Source: Pseudochryseolinea flava (lineage in GTDB: Bacteria > Bacteroidota > Bacteroidia > Cytophagales > Cyclobacteriaceae). Taken from it: a DNA stretch of 64,000 bases. The stretch covers positions 124,001-188,000 of the forward strand of contig NZ_QMFY01000009.1 of the NCBI RefSeq assembly GCF_003286915.1. Direction: 5' to 3'. The notes under the pieces are model-generated. The model did not search any database. It was not told the origin of the DNA and saw only the letters and a list, made by a program, of their open reading frames with translations. This document shows, piece by piece, positions 27,931-36,360 of the stretch; the first letter of the stretch is position 1; each line of letters opens with the position of its first letter. A program made the position numbers and the translations under genes.

Positions 27931-30543
27931 CTACTCCGACCGCAAACTATTCACCGGATTTGCCCGCGACGCACGAATGCTATGAATACTGACGGTAACA
28001 GCAGCAATGAGTAATGCACTCAGGCCCGACACTAAGAATATCCACCATTGCAAATCGATGCGATAAGCAAATCCATTCAGCCATTGTTTCATTGCCAAAT
28101 AGCCGATAGGGCACGCGATCAAAATCGCGATCACGACTAAGCGGAGAAAATTGCCAGAGAGCGCTACTAATAAGCTGCTGAGGTTCGCACCCAATGCCTT
28201 GCGGATACCGATCTCTTTTGTTCGCTGTTGTATCATGTAAGACGATAGTCCGAATAGCCCTAGCGTTGCAAGAATGATAGCAATCGCGGCGAAGACATTC
28301 ATCACTTGCGAAAGTTGTTGTTCTGATTCGTAGAGACGATTGTAACTATCGTCGAGAAATTGAAACTCGAATGGACGCTCAGGGACCAAGGTCTTCCATT
28401 TTTCTTTTGCGGCGTCAAGTGTTTCTTGAATGTTAGTGCCGGTTGTTTTAACGAGCACGACAGAGCCCGTAGTTTCTGTAAAGAACACCAATGGCGCAAT
28501 GCTTTCGTGCATGGATTTAAAATTGAAGTCTTTCATCACGCCGCGAACATATCCCGGGCGATTGACAAACATTTTTTGTCCAATGGCTTCTTCCGGTGTC
28601 CATCCCAGTTTACGACAAGCGCTTTCGTTGATGATGAAATGATATTGTTTCTTTTCCCAATCTTCGACACCGGCATCTTTCATGTCTTGTATAGTGAAGT
28701 TAGAACCGGTGACAAGTTCAAGTTCGGTCGTTTTCAAGAAGTCAGTATCTGTCGGATTTGCATTGACGGACATAAATTCATCATTCTCGGCCCATCCTTT
28801 CGCCATCGTATATCCGCTAATGATGCGCACAGGACTATTGCCGCAACGTGATACAGACACTACACCCGGGATAGCATTTAATTCTTGCTTCAGCACTTCC
28901 GCCTTATCGTGTGGCATATCCCAATTGATTCTCAGCTGAACAACGTGTTCGCGATCATATCCGAGCTTTTCATGCTGAATAAAATACAGTTGATTTTGGA
29001 TAACAAGGGTGGCAACGATAAGAAGGATTGAAATAGCAAATTGAAATACAATGAGCGATTGCTGAACCCACTTTGCTGAGTTCGTATTTCTAAAAACTCC
29101 CTTCAACACCTTAGCAGGTTGTAGTCCAGAGAGGATGAGTGCAGGGTAGGCGCCTGCGAGAAAGCTGATGGTGATCGTAACGCCAAAGGCTCCGAGTAAA
29201 AACGCCGGATTTAAAAGACCGTCGAATGTGAGTTGTTTGCCCACGAGTTGATTAAAAAAAGGAAGAACAGCGCCGACAACGGCAAGGCTTGTGATCAGGG
29301 ACAGTACACACAATACAAAAGATTCGCCGATGAATTGCCAGAATAATTGGGCTTTAGCCGCACCGGATACTTTTCGGATTCCAACTTCTTTCGCACGTTC
29401 CACAGATCTTGCCGTACACAAATTGACGTATGTAAAACATACGATGATGATGATCAGCAATGCAACGCCACCGACAATGTACATATAGCCAAGACTTGTA
29501 TTGGGAACAAAAGCGTCGTAGGGTGAATAAATATGTATATCACTAAAACGTTCAAGGAAAAAACGCATATGCGATCCTGTTCCCTTCGACTCTTTCTCCA
29601 TGAACGGATGAAGCTTTTCTTGTAGGGTGGGCAGCGCATATTCGTCGCGTAACAACAGATAGGTTGTGTAGTTGGCATTGTAGTAAGTTGACTCCTGATT
29701 GGCGCCCATAGAAGAAAAGGAACCGAGGAAGTCGAATTTGATCTGCGAGTTTGTCGGATAATCTTTTACAACCGCGACGACCTCGTAAGGTGTACTTGTC
29801 GTGCCGATGAGCAAACTTTTCCCAATGGGGTCTTCCGAATCGAAGTAACGTTTGGCAGTTGATTCTGTGAGAACCAGTTTATTGATTCCATGGAATGCTT
29901 TTCCAACGCTTCCTTTTACAAGCTCGTAATGGAACAGGTCGAAGAAGGAAGAGTCTACGTGTAAGAATTCTTTTTCGGTGATCAGTTCTTCACCATGCTT
30001 TACGATCGTGTAAAGATCGCTGATGCGTACTGCACGCTCTACCTCAGGAAAGGTGCGACTGAACACCGGTGCTACTTTGGTGCTGGTAAAATTTCCTTTT
30101 TGTGAATCAGGTGCGCCGTCGAAACTATACTCCATAATGACGCGCGCAATCCTATTCCCTTTCTCTTGAAATTTATCGAAGCTCAGTTCGTACTGAATAA
30201 AAAGCATGATGAGCAAACACGATGCGATCCCCGTCGTTAACCCGAAGATGTTGATAACACTCGATACTTTGTTTTTCTGAAGATTCCGAAATGCGATCTT
30301 GAAGTTGTTTTGTAGCATAGCAAGATTGTTGATACGATTGAAGTTTTTATCACGCCCAATAATACCGGGGCGAAATAGTTTGATTACATCCAGCGCGAAA
30401 CGAAAATCCGCTTTGCGTTTTCCGAATGTGCGGATGCGTTCGTTATACTCTTCTATTAAATCTCCTTCAATGAAATCGCGAAGCTTCGGCTTGCAATACC
30501 ATTGGAAGAAGCGATGGAAGAAAGGGGGTGGGTTGTTTCTCAT
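27931..30543 (-). CDS. FtsX/MacB-type ABC transporter permease with N-terminal prefix domain
   Basis: The 870-residue protein begins with a cytosolic prefix domain (FFQWYCKPKLRDFIEGDLIEEY) typical of Cytophagales permeases paired with PadR regulators. Two copies of the MacB periplasmic core plus FtsX membrane unit follow. FtsX-like helices lie near residues 380-490 and 760-860, and the first includes ERAKEVGIRKVSGA, the second QQRTKEIGIRKALGA. These are coupling motifs that contact an ABC ATPase. No ATPase is adjacent, so the partner is elsewhere or absent. The start (ATG at 30543) overlaps the padR stop as ATGA, so expression is coupled to padR. Confidence 0.9.
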   Translation of the reverse strand: MRNNPPPFFHRFFQWYCKPKLRDFIEGDLIEEYNERIRTFGKRKADFRFALDVIKLFRPGIIGRDKNFNRINNLAMLQNNFKIAFRNLQKNKVSSVINIFGLTTGIASCLLIMLFIQYELSFDKFQEKGNRIARVIMEYSFDGAPDSQKGNFTSTKVAPVFSRTFPEVERAVRISDLYTIVKHGEELITEKEFLHVDSSFFDLFHYELVKGSVGKAFHGINKLVLTESTAKRYFDSEDPIGKSLLIGTTSTPYEVVAVVKDYPTNSQIKFDFLGSFSSMGANQESTYYNANYTTYLLLRDEYALPTLQEKLHPFMEKESKGTGSHMRFFLERFSDIHIYSPYDAFVPNTSLGYMYIVGGVALLIIIIVCFTYVNLCTARSVERAKEVGIRKVSGAAKAQLFWQFIGESFVLCVLSLITSLAVVGAVLPFFNQLVGKQLTFDGLLNPAFLLGAFGVTITISFLAGAYPALILSGLQPAKVLKGVFRNTNSAKWVQQSLIVFQFAISILLIVATLVIQNQLYFIQHEKLGYDREHVVQLRINWDMPHDKAEVLKQELNAIPGVVSVSRCGNSPVRIISGYTMAKGWAENDEFMSVNANPTDTDFLKTTELELVTGSNFTIQDMKDAGVEDWEKKQYHFIINESACRKLGWTPEEAIGQKMFVNRPGYVRGVMKDFNFKSMHESIAPLVFFTETTGSVVLVKTTGTNIQETLDAAKEKWKTLVPERPFEFQFLDDSYNRLYESEQQLSQVMNVFAAIAIILATLGLFGLSSYMIQQRTKEIGIRKALGANLSSLLVALSGNFLRLVVIAILIACPIGYLAMKQWLNGFAYRIDLQWWIFLVSGLSALLIAAVTVSIHSIRASRANPVNSLRSE

Positions 30544-30884
30544 TGGAATATTCCGTTCAATTCCCACACGACCTTCGGCACGGCTTTCCAAAGACTATCT
30601 CTCGTTTCTTTGGTGTACGTCATTGCTTTTTTTCCGAGTGCCGTGATCTGAAAGTATTTGCGCGGCCGTCCTGCGCGTTCTTCTGTGGCTTCACCGTCGA
30701 ATGATTTGATATACCCTTTGTCTTCAAGTCTCACCAGCGCAGTATGCATTGCACCCATACTTACATCGCGTGAAAGTCTTGTTTCGATTTCCTTTTTTAT
30801 GGCCACACCATACGCTTCTTTATAAAGGATTCCAATGGTGAGCATTACAATTTCTTCAAACTCACCAAGCTGGTATTTTTTCAT
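30540..30884 (-). CDS. PadR-family transcriptional regulator
   Basis: The 114-residue protein is a winged-helix PadR regulator. LGEFEEIVMLTIGILYKEAYG, SMGAMHTALVRLEDKGYI and RAGRPRKYFQITALGKKA are the conserved recognition helix and wing. PadR proteins usually repress neighbouring genes and often control permeases. Its stop overlaps the start of the FtsX-type permease gene, so this is a two-gene operon in which the regulator probably senses a signal linked to that transporter. The effector is unknown. Confidence 0.92.
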   Translation of the reverse strand: MKKYQLGEFEEIVMLTIGILYKEAYGVAIKKEIETRLSRDVSMGAMHTALVRLEDKGYIKSFDGEATEERAGRPRKYFQITALGKKAMTYTKETRDSLWKAVPKVVWELNGIFQ

Positions 30885-31064
30885 TGAAAGAGTATTTTCC
30901 TAAATGTAGGAATAAGAACTGTGCCAAGTGCCTAGATCATAGAAGTTGGCCCAAAAATCAAATGTTGATGTCGTGATCGTTGTTCGTATTTGAACACTTT
31001 GTATCCGCATTCAGTCAATATATTCGACCGTATGCGTTACTTTCGCTACGTCATCAAAACCCTT

Positions 31065-31625
31065 ATGAAGTACCTCTCTTTTATTTGTTTACTACTCGTG
31101 TCGTCGGTGTTAATGGCCCAAGACACTACTTTCCTTGAGCTCGTGCACAGCAATAAGACTATCGACGGTGTTGCATTATCGAGGCTGCAATCCGGACGAC
31201 ATCAATTCAGTGTCGAAGAAAGGGTCGTTACCATCGATGGGATTAAGCAGCTGAATTTATCATTCGATGGTCGTCAGTACGTGTTGAAATTCCAGGATGG
31301 AAAGCCTTACGCATTGGAGCGCGACTCGCGCGTTGTGGCATCCGTAGGGGAGAAGATCATCATGAATGATAAAACTTACGTCTTCAAGAAAAATGGTCCG
31401 CAAGCATTCGGATATTATCTGGATGGCGAGGAAGTGATGCATGGTACGATCATGCACGCCAAGATGAATCGTGATATTTATGGACAGTATCTTAATTTTT
31501 TAAAGTACCAACGAGAGTATCAAGAAGCATTGATCGTATTAGCGAGCTACTATAGTACGGTAACGATCGACAGGATGATTAAGAAGAAAAAATCCTTCTT
31601 TGCGCTTTTGGACGGCGTACGATAA
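31065..31625 (+). CDS. Secreted protein of unknown function
   Basis: I do not recognise a family. The 186-residue protein starts with a clear signal peptide, MKYLSFICLLLVSSVLMAQ, and the mature part is mixed hydrophilic with a basic, aromatic C-terminus (IKKKKSFFALLDGVR). The ATG at 31065 is chosen because it gives a compact signal peptide; two upstream ATGs are in frame. It stands alone between the padR operon and two small disordered genes. Confidence 0.6.
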   Translation: MKYLSFICLLLVSSVLMAQDTTFLELVHSNKTIDGVALSRLQSGRHQFSVEERVVTIDGIKQLNLSFDGRQYVLKFQDGKPYALERDSRVVASVGEKIIMNDKTYVFKKNGPQAFGYYLDGEEVMHGTIMHAKMNRDIYGQYLNFLKYQREYQEALIVLASYYSTVTIDRMIKKKKSFFALLDGVR

Positions 31626-31683
31626 CCAGGAACAGTCGTCGAGAAAATCGGCATCAAGTTTTAGTTCATAGATTAAAAACACT

Positions 31684-31863
31684 ATGAAAAACGAACAGAA
31701 GCCGAAATCAGAGGCCAAGCCTCAGGCCGGTCCTTTGAATCAAAAGACTGAGCAAGCATCGCGCGCGGAGGAAAATCCACGGAAGAAAAACGAGCAATCT
31801 ATCGACAAGGAGATGGAGAAGCGGGCGCAGGAAAACAGAACGCCGAAAGGCGAAAATCTTTAA
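31684..31863 (+). CDS. Small hydrophilic, probably disordered protein
   Basis: A 59-codon frame from ATG to TAA encodes a protein rich in Glu, Lys, Gln, Asn and Pro, with no hydrophobic core, starting MKNEQKPKSEAKPQ. The codon pattern looks coding, and it resembles the next small gene in composition. No family was recognised. It may be a stress-related or chaperone-like disordered protein, which is only a guess. Confidence 0.5.
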   Translation: MKNEQKPKSEAKPQAGPLNQKTEQASRAEENPRKKNEQSIDKEMEKRAQENRTPKGENL

Positions 31864-31956
31864 TTCCTTTTGCCTTCAGCCTTCCACTCCAACATGAATC
31901 GGTCTGTCAATCGGCAAGGCATCTGTTTTTCTTACTCATCTTAAAAGATAAAGGTT

Positions 31957-32190
31957 ATGAGAAAGACGAAAAGATCAACTGAGCCGATCACGCCGCAGAA
32001 TCTACCCGGTACATCTTCGCCCGTGGTAAACTTGAATGTAGAATCAGATAAGCGTCTGTCGAAAAAAGTGTCGACCGAAGACGCCTATAACGATTTAAAT
32101 ATCAAGCGTCCGGAGGATCTTCAGAAGGAGATTGAGAACCGTAAACCGGGGCAAGATGTTGATCCTAACGAATCGGTTAGCCAAGAGTAG
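31957..32190 (+). CDS. Small hydrophilic protein
   Basis: A 77-residue highly charged protein begins MRKTKRSTEPITPQNLPG and ends DVDPNESVSQE. It has no membrane segment or signal peptide. The middle stretch (STEDAYNDLNIKRPEDLQKE) may form a short helix. No family was recognised. It lies 93 bases after the 59-residue gene and shares its composition, so the two may be related in function. Confidence 0.55.
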   Translation: MRKTKRSTEPITPQNLPGTSSPVVNLNVESDKRLSKKVSTEDAYNDLNIKRPEDLQKEIENRKPGQDVDPNESVSQE

Positions 32191-32242
32191 CGGTTAGCCT
32201 GCGTTGTATTTTTGGTTCGAATGTTAAAGAATCCTTACAGTC

Positions 32243-32274
32243 TTGTTTAAGGTTGCAAGGCATGTTTATCTTTG
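32243..32274 (+). promoter_or_regulatory. Candidate Bacteroidota promoter before the glycosyltransferase gene
   Basis: TTG (32243-32245) and TATCTTTG (32267-32274) match the -33 and -7 elements of Bacteroidota promoters with a 21-base spacing. The -7 element overlaps the first possible TTG start of the downstream gene, so either transcription or translation begins further in than it first appears. Confidence 0.5.
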
Positions 32275-33405
32275 TGCGCAAATCCGACGCCCTTGCTTAT
32301 TTTATTCATTGCCTTTTGTGTTATCGCCGCTGTTCAGTTAGGATACTTCATTACTTTCCTTACCGCGTTCGGTCGTGATCAACGAAAGGCGTCGGCAATG
32401 GCAAGTACGCAGGCGTTGCCGATTTCTATTATCATATCCGCGCATGATGAAGAGACGCATCTCCGAGAACTGATTCCGCAACTCCTTCAGCAAGACCACC
32501 CTACGTTTGAGATCATCGTCGTCGATGATCGGTCGAATGACGGAACTTTTGATTTGCTCTTAGAAGAAACGAAGAAGGATCACCGTCTTCGGATGGTGCA
32601 CGTGAATCGGACACCGCCACACGTGAATAGCAAAAAGTACGCACTGACGTTGGGTATAAAAGCTGCTCACTATGAGTGGATTGTTGTTACGGATGCAGAT
32701 TGCCGGCCAACGAGTAGCCAATGGCTATCGCTCATGGCTTCTGAGTTTGCTACTGACAAGAGCTTTGTGCTTGGGTATTCGCCATACCAAAAGAAGCCTG
32801 GCTTCCTTAATTTGTTTGTGCGGTTCGAATCGTTACTCACGGCGATACAATATCTTTCCTTTGCTTGGTTAGGAAATCCCTACATGGGCGTTGGGCGTAA
32901 CTTGGCCTACCGCCGCTCTATGTTTTTGGAATCGAAAGGATTCAATAGTTCGCTCGCTGTGACGGGGGGTGATGACGACCTCCTGGTTAATCATTTGGCT
33001 ACTAAAAAGAATACCGCCGTTGTCATCAATGCAAATGCTCAGGTGCTCACCTTTCCCAAGGAGACCTGGAAAGCATTTTTTAATCAAAAGATAAGACACC
33101 TCTCCGTTGGCAAGCATTACCGTTTAGGACACCGTTTTTTACTGGGGCTATTTACGCTCACGTGGATTCTCACGTGGTTTGCGGGACTACCGCTAGCCAT
33201 TTTTTCGGAACATCGCTACATTGTAATGGGGGTACTGATTGTCAGACTCTTATTGGAGGGCTGGGCATTTCATAGCAGTGCCCGCAAGCTCGGGCAACGG
33301 TTTGAGGCATGGGCAATATTGCCTTTGGATTTTCTTTATGCCTTTTATTATCTTGTCACCGGCCTTGTGGCTTTATTTACGAAGAAAGTACGATGGAAGA
33401 ACTAG
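32272..33405 (+). CDS. Family 2 glycosyltransferase, membrane-bound
   Basis: The up to 377-residue protein has an N-terminal membrane helix and a GT-A domain of family 2. IIVVDDRSNDGTF binds the nucleotide sugar, VVTDADCRP is the DxD-type metal site, and GGDDDLLVNHLATK contains the probable catalytic acid. QKIRHLSVGKHYRL is the C-terminal acceptor-side motif, and two or three membrane helices follow. The start is uncertain: no ATG precedes residue 43, the TTG at 32272 overlaps a promoter-like element, and the TTG at 32293 is an alternative. The product sugar is unknown. The end overlaps the sigma factor gene by 13 bases. Confidence 0.87.
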   Translation: MCANPTPLLILFIAFCVIAAVQLGYFITFLTAFGRDQRKASAMASTQALPISIIISAHDEETHLRELIPQLLQQDHPTFEIIVVDDRSNDGTFDLLLEETKKDHRLRMVHVNRTPPHVNSKKYALTLGIKAAHYEWIVVTDADCRPTSSQWLSLMASEFATDKSFVLGYSPYQKKPGFLNLFVRFESLLTAIQYLSFAWLGNPYMGVGRNLAYRRSMFLESKGFNSSLAVTGGDDDLLVNHLATKKNTAVVINANAQVLTFPKETWKAFFNQKIRHLSVGKHYRLGHRFLLGLFTLTWILTWFAGLPLAIFSEHRYIVMGVLIVRLLLEGWAFHSSARKLGQRFEAWAILPLDFLYAFYYLVTGLVALFTKKVRWKN

Positions 33406-34013
33406 AAGAAGAAGAAGGTAGCCGATTTTCCACCAAAGCGCTTGAGGATTTTCGTCTGATCGATCTTGCTGTCGATGGCGACGATAAAGCATATGCACGA
33501 CTACTCCAGCGTTACAAAAGACCCGTTTACCACATGATCTTAAAGATGGTGCGTAACGTAGATGACGCCGAAGATCTAACCATCGAATCGTTTGCCAAAG
33601 CATTCCGAAGCCTTCATCGTTTCAAAAAAGATTTTACATTCAGCACTTGGCTCTTTAGGATAGCAACGAATAATACGATTGACTTCATTCGAAAGAAGAA
33701 GCTCAACACCTTTAGCATCGACAATTCATTCACCGACGACGACGGTCAATCGGTATCAATAGACGTTGAAGATGAAAATCTGGATCCGCAAGAAGAAACG
33801 ATCAAAGCTCAAAAAGCTGAGTTGATTCAAGTATTCGTAGACAAGCTGCCACCGAAGTATCAAAAACTTGTACGACTTCGCTACTTCCATGAGCTATCGT
33901 ACGAGGAAATCGCTGTAGAGCTCGATGCGCCGCTGGGAACGGTAAAAGCACAACTTCACCGCGCGCGTGAACTGATGTTCGAAATGGTAAAGAATAAGCG
34001 CGACCACATCTAA
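33393..34013 (+). CDS. ECF-type RNA polymerase sigma factor
   Basis: The 206-residue protein has a sigma-70 region 2 (VRNVDDAEDLTIESFAKAF, then FSTWLFRIATNNTIDFIRKKK) and a region 4 helix-turn-helix (YEEIAVELDAPLGTVKAQLHR). ECF sigma factors direct transcription of a small regulon, often for envelope stress or nutrient uptake. I chose the ATG at 33393; the frame extends upstream but only in a stretch that overlaps the glycosyltransferase gene. No anti-sigma factor with a clear membrane helix follows; a secreted protein gene starts ten bases later. Confidence 0.92.
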   Translation: MEELEEEEGSRFSTKALEDFRLIDLAVDGDDKAYARLLQRYKRPVYHMILKMVRNVDDAEDLTIESFAKAFRSLHRFKKDFTFSTWLFRIATNNTIDFIRKKKLNTFSIDNSFTDDDGQSVSIDVEDENLDPQEETIKAQKAELIQVFVDKLPPKYQKLVRLRYFHELSYEEIAVELDAPLGTVKAQLHRARELMFEMVKNKRDHI

Positions 34014-34023
34014 CGCAACACCC

Positions 34024-34599
34024 ATGCGGGTATTCATTGTATTTTTTATTACGCTCGTCAATACCACTTTGTTATTGGCCCAGTCACCGAATGGCGATAA
34101 AGAACGTTATGCTATTTTGGAAGCTGCATTAATTGCCGACGACGCTGTTAAACTATCTTCAGTCATTGACAACGATAGACTCCTTGCCATCACCGAAGGG
34201 TTGAAACGATTCAGCACCGTCGACACAACAATTGCTTTCGATGATAAAACAACAACGCACCTTATTTCGCAGCTCGAAACGTCTACGATCAAGCGATGGG
34301 ATAAAAAGAATGTCTATCGGTTCGAAATAGCAGACCGTGATCCATTTACCGGCATCGATACAAATTCAAAGTTAGACTCAGCGCATCAGAAGTACATGAA
34401 CAAAATAGTTCGACTTCAACGCGCGTCGCTGCCGCTCTTTACAGATCAGCAATCTGCGTTCGTATTACTCTCAGGTAAAGTCGTCACGTTTCAAGATGGC
34501 ACGCCCATTCTGAATTCAAATTATACAAAGGTTTATTTCCTCCGTCTTCATAAGAAAAGATGGAAGGTTACAAAGTCACTATTACTTACTGCCAATTGA
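34024..34599 (+). CDS. Secreted protein of unknown function
   Basis: The 191 residues begin with a signal peptide (ending LLLAQ) and have no further membrane segment. The C-terminus (NYTKVYFLRLHKKRWKVTK) looks like the last strands of a small beta-rich domain. No family was recognised. The gene lies ten bases after an ECF sigma gene and runs into rsmG, overlapping it by 40 bases if rsmG starts at its ATG or by a TTGA junction if rsmG starts at a TTG, so these three are probably co-transcribed. Confidence 0.6.
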   Translation: MRVFIVFFITLVNTTLLLAQSPNGDKERYAILEAALIADDAVKLSSVIDNDRLLAITEGLKRFSTVDTTIAFDDKTTTHLISQLETSTIKRWDKKNVYRFEIADRDPFTGIDTNSKLDSAHQKYMNKIVRLQRASLPLFTDQQSAFVLLSGKVVTFQDGTPILNSNYTKVYFLRLHKKRWKVTKSLLLTAN

Positions 34600-35225
34600 T
34601 TACGTCACAAATTATATTTGATTACTTCCCGGATCTTACAGCAAAGCAGAAAGACCAGTTTGGAAAATTGTTTAATCTTTATCGTGATTGGAACGATAAG
34701 ATTAATGTGGTTTCGCGTAAGGACATTGAGAATCTTTATGTGAACCATGTTTTGCATTCGCTAGGCATTGCCAAAGTAATGTCGTTTAATCCAGGGGCGG
34801 AAGTTTTAGATGTTGGTACGGGAGGAGGATTCCCAGGTATTCCCCTGGCGATCATGTTTCCTGAAACAAAATTTCACCTTGTCGACTCGATAGGAAAAAA
34901 GATCACTGTCGTGAATGGTGTTGCTGAAGGCGTAGGCATTAAGAACGTGCGCGGAGAACAAATCAGAGCGGAGCAAATCAAAGGAGAATATGATTTCATC
35001 GTGAGCCGCGCCGTAACACGATTGAAAGAATTTTACGGTTGGATCAATAAGAAGGTAAAGACCACATCGACCCACACACTTGATAACGGGATCTTATATT
35101 TGAAAGGCGGAGACCTCGACGAAGAACTTGCCGAAGTAAAACGAATCCACCAAGTGTTCAACTTGTCTGACTTCTTCAAAGAAGAATTTTTCGAAACGAA
35201 GAAGGTTGTATACGTCCCGCTTTAA
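34560..35225 (+). CDS. rsmG: 16S rRNA (guanine-N7)-methyltransferase
   Basis: RsmG (GidB) methylates N7 of G527 in 16S rRNA using S-adenosylmethionine. The protein carries YFPDLTAKQKDQFGKLFNLY, WNDKINVVSRKDIENLY and the SAM loop VLDVGTGGGFPGIPLAI, then FIVSRAVTRL, all family-typical. The ATG at 34560 gives 221 residues but adds about 12 residues absent from close relatives. A TTG at 34596 that overlaps the previous stop (TTGA) would give the more usual length and translational coupling. The 109-bp repeat array starts at its stop codon. Confidence 0.92.
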   Translation: MEGYKVTITYCQLITSQIIFDYFPDLTAKQKDQFGKLFNLYRDWNDKINVVSRKDIENLYVNHVLHSLGIAKVMSFNPGAEVLDVGTGGGFPGIPLAIMFPETKFHLVDSIGKKITVVNGVAEGVGIKNVRGEQIRAEQIKGEYDFIVSRAVTRLKEFYGWINKKVKTTSTHTLDNGILYLKGGDLDEELAEVKRIHQVFNLSDFFKEEFFETKKVVYVPL

Positions 35226-35750
35226 TGCCGAAGTGCCGCCTTGTGTTCCTCGTGCCCTTTGTGGCGAAATGAATTCTGCTATCTATTTAACATGCGCAAG
35301 TTTAGCCACGAAGAACACAATGTTCACAAGGGAATGCCGAAATACCGCCTTGTGTTCCTCGTGCTCTTTGTGACGACATGAATTCTGGTGTCTACTTAGC
35401 GTGCATAAGTTTAGCCACGAAGAACGCCATGTTTACAAGGGAATGCCGAAATACCGCCTTGTGTTCCTCGTGCTCTTTGTGGCGAAATGAATTCTGCTAT
35501 CTATTAAGCGTGCTTTAGCTTAGCCACGAAGAACACGATGTTCACGAGGGAATGCCGAAATACCGCCTTGTGTTCCTCGTGCTCTTTGTGGCGAAATGAA
35601 TTCTGCTATCTATTTAGCGTGCATAAGTTTAGCCACGAAGAACACAATGTTCACGAGGGAATGCCGAAGTGCCGCCCTGTGTTCCTCGTGTTCCTTGTGG
35701 GGAAATGAATTCTGGTTTCTACTTAGCGTGCATAAGTTTAGCCACGAAGG
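35224..35750. repeat. Tandem array of 109-bp palindromic units
   Basis: Five units begin with AATGCCGAARTRCCGCC at 35224, 35333, 35442, 35551 and 35660. Four are exactly 109 bases; the fifth stops after about 91. Each unit holds a 27-base left arm (CCTTGTGTTCCTCGTG and onward to GTGGC) and a matching right arm (GCCACGAAGAACAC onward to AAGG) in inverted orientation, about 21 of 27 positions complementary, separated by some 40 bases including GAATTC. No open frame spans it. It is non-coding, directly after rsmG. Confidence 0.95.
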
Positions 35751-35757
35751 ATGAAAT

Positions 35758-35934
35758 TTACTTTACGAAACGACCGACGATATATCCCGGCCCAGGTGTG
35801 TGAACGTCTGATGGCAGATCTGCGAATTGTACGCTGAGTGTGACGTTGTAATGATTTGCAGAAGAAAAGTGAGCGATCTCACTCCATGACCACGCCGTTA
35901 GGATCTTCGATGCGTGTGCGTTGATCGCCGCCAA
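35758..35934 (-). other. Possible small overlapping reading frame
   Basis: On the minus strand a 58-codon frame from a TTG at 35934 to TAA at 35758 overlaps the 3' end of the membrane protein gene in the +1 frame and continues past its stop. Its C-terminal half (HYNVTLSVQFADLPSDVH, then PGPGYIVGRFVK) has a protein-like composition. It may be a real small gene, the remains of one, or a frameshifted extension of its neighbour. No ATG is available. Confidence 0.25.
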
Positions 35935-36352
35935 GTTGAAGTTCTAGCTTGATTAAATCAGGCGTCGGTCGAACCAGAAAGAACATCATGAGTATTCCGA
36001 CGGTTGCTAAAAAAGCGTAAATGTTTCCGGTGATCAATACGATTACCGCAGCGAAAAAACCTGGTGCTTCAAGAAACGCAAGCCTTACAATATAGGCGGT
36101 GAGGTATCTTGTAAGTTTTGCTGTAAGCGTTGGTTCATTTTGAGCTTTGGTGATCAGCATCGTGAAAACAAATCGTGATCCTACAATGCCTGCCATCGTG
36201 ATTGCGGCCAGTATATAAAGAAACATTTCGTGTCCCTCCATCAAAGCAGGACGCGAGATGTAAGCGATGAAACTAAAAATTGAAATCATCACCATTTGAG
36301 CCGCGTGAATGATTTGCAAGCGTTGAATGTATTGCTTTGATGTTTGTGCCAT
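35879..36352 (-). CDS. Small four-helix membrane protein
   Basis: The 157-residue protein has about four hydrophobic helices (residues 14-32, 42-66, 92-110 and 112-132) and a charged C-terminal tail (LELQLGGDQRTRIEDPNG). No family was recognised with confidence. It follows the plsC-type gene on the same strand with an eight-base gap, so the two are probably co-transcribed and may act at the inner membrane. Confidence 0.6.
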   Translation of the reverse strand: MAQTSKQYIQRLQIIHAAQMVMISIFSFIAYISRPALMEGHEMFLYILAAITMAGIVGSRFVFTMLITKAQNEPTLTAKLTRYLTAYIVRLAFLEAPGFFAAVIVLITGNIYAFLATVGILMMFFLVRPTPDLIKLELQLGGDQRTRIEDPNGVVME

Positions 36353-36360
36353 GATCGAAT

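Noticed and set aside
28360-28851. 163-codon plus-strand frame opposite the permease gene
   Set aside because: It is antisense to conserved MacB-type sequence; composition is non-protein-like.
30540-30884. Reading PadR plus permease as an antimicrobial efflux system
   Set aside because: No ATPase is adjacent and such pairs are common in Cytophagales without known substrates, so no function was assigned.
35224-35750. CRISPR array
   Set aside because: The whole 109-base unit repeats, with no short repeat alternating with unique spacers, and no cas genes lie nearby.
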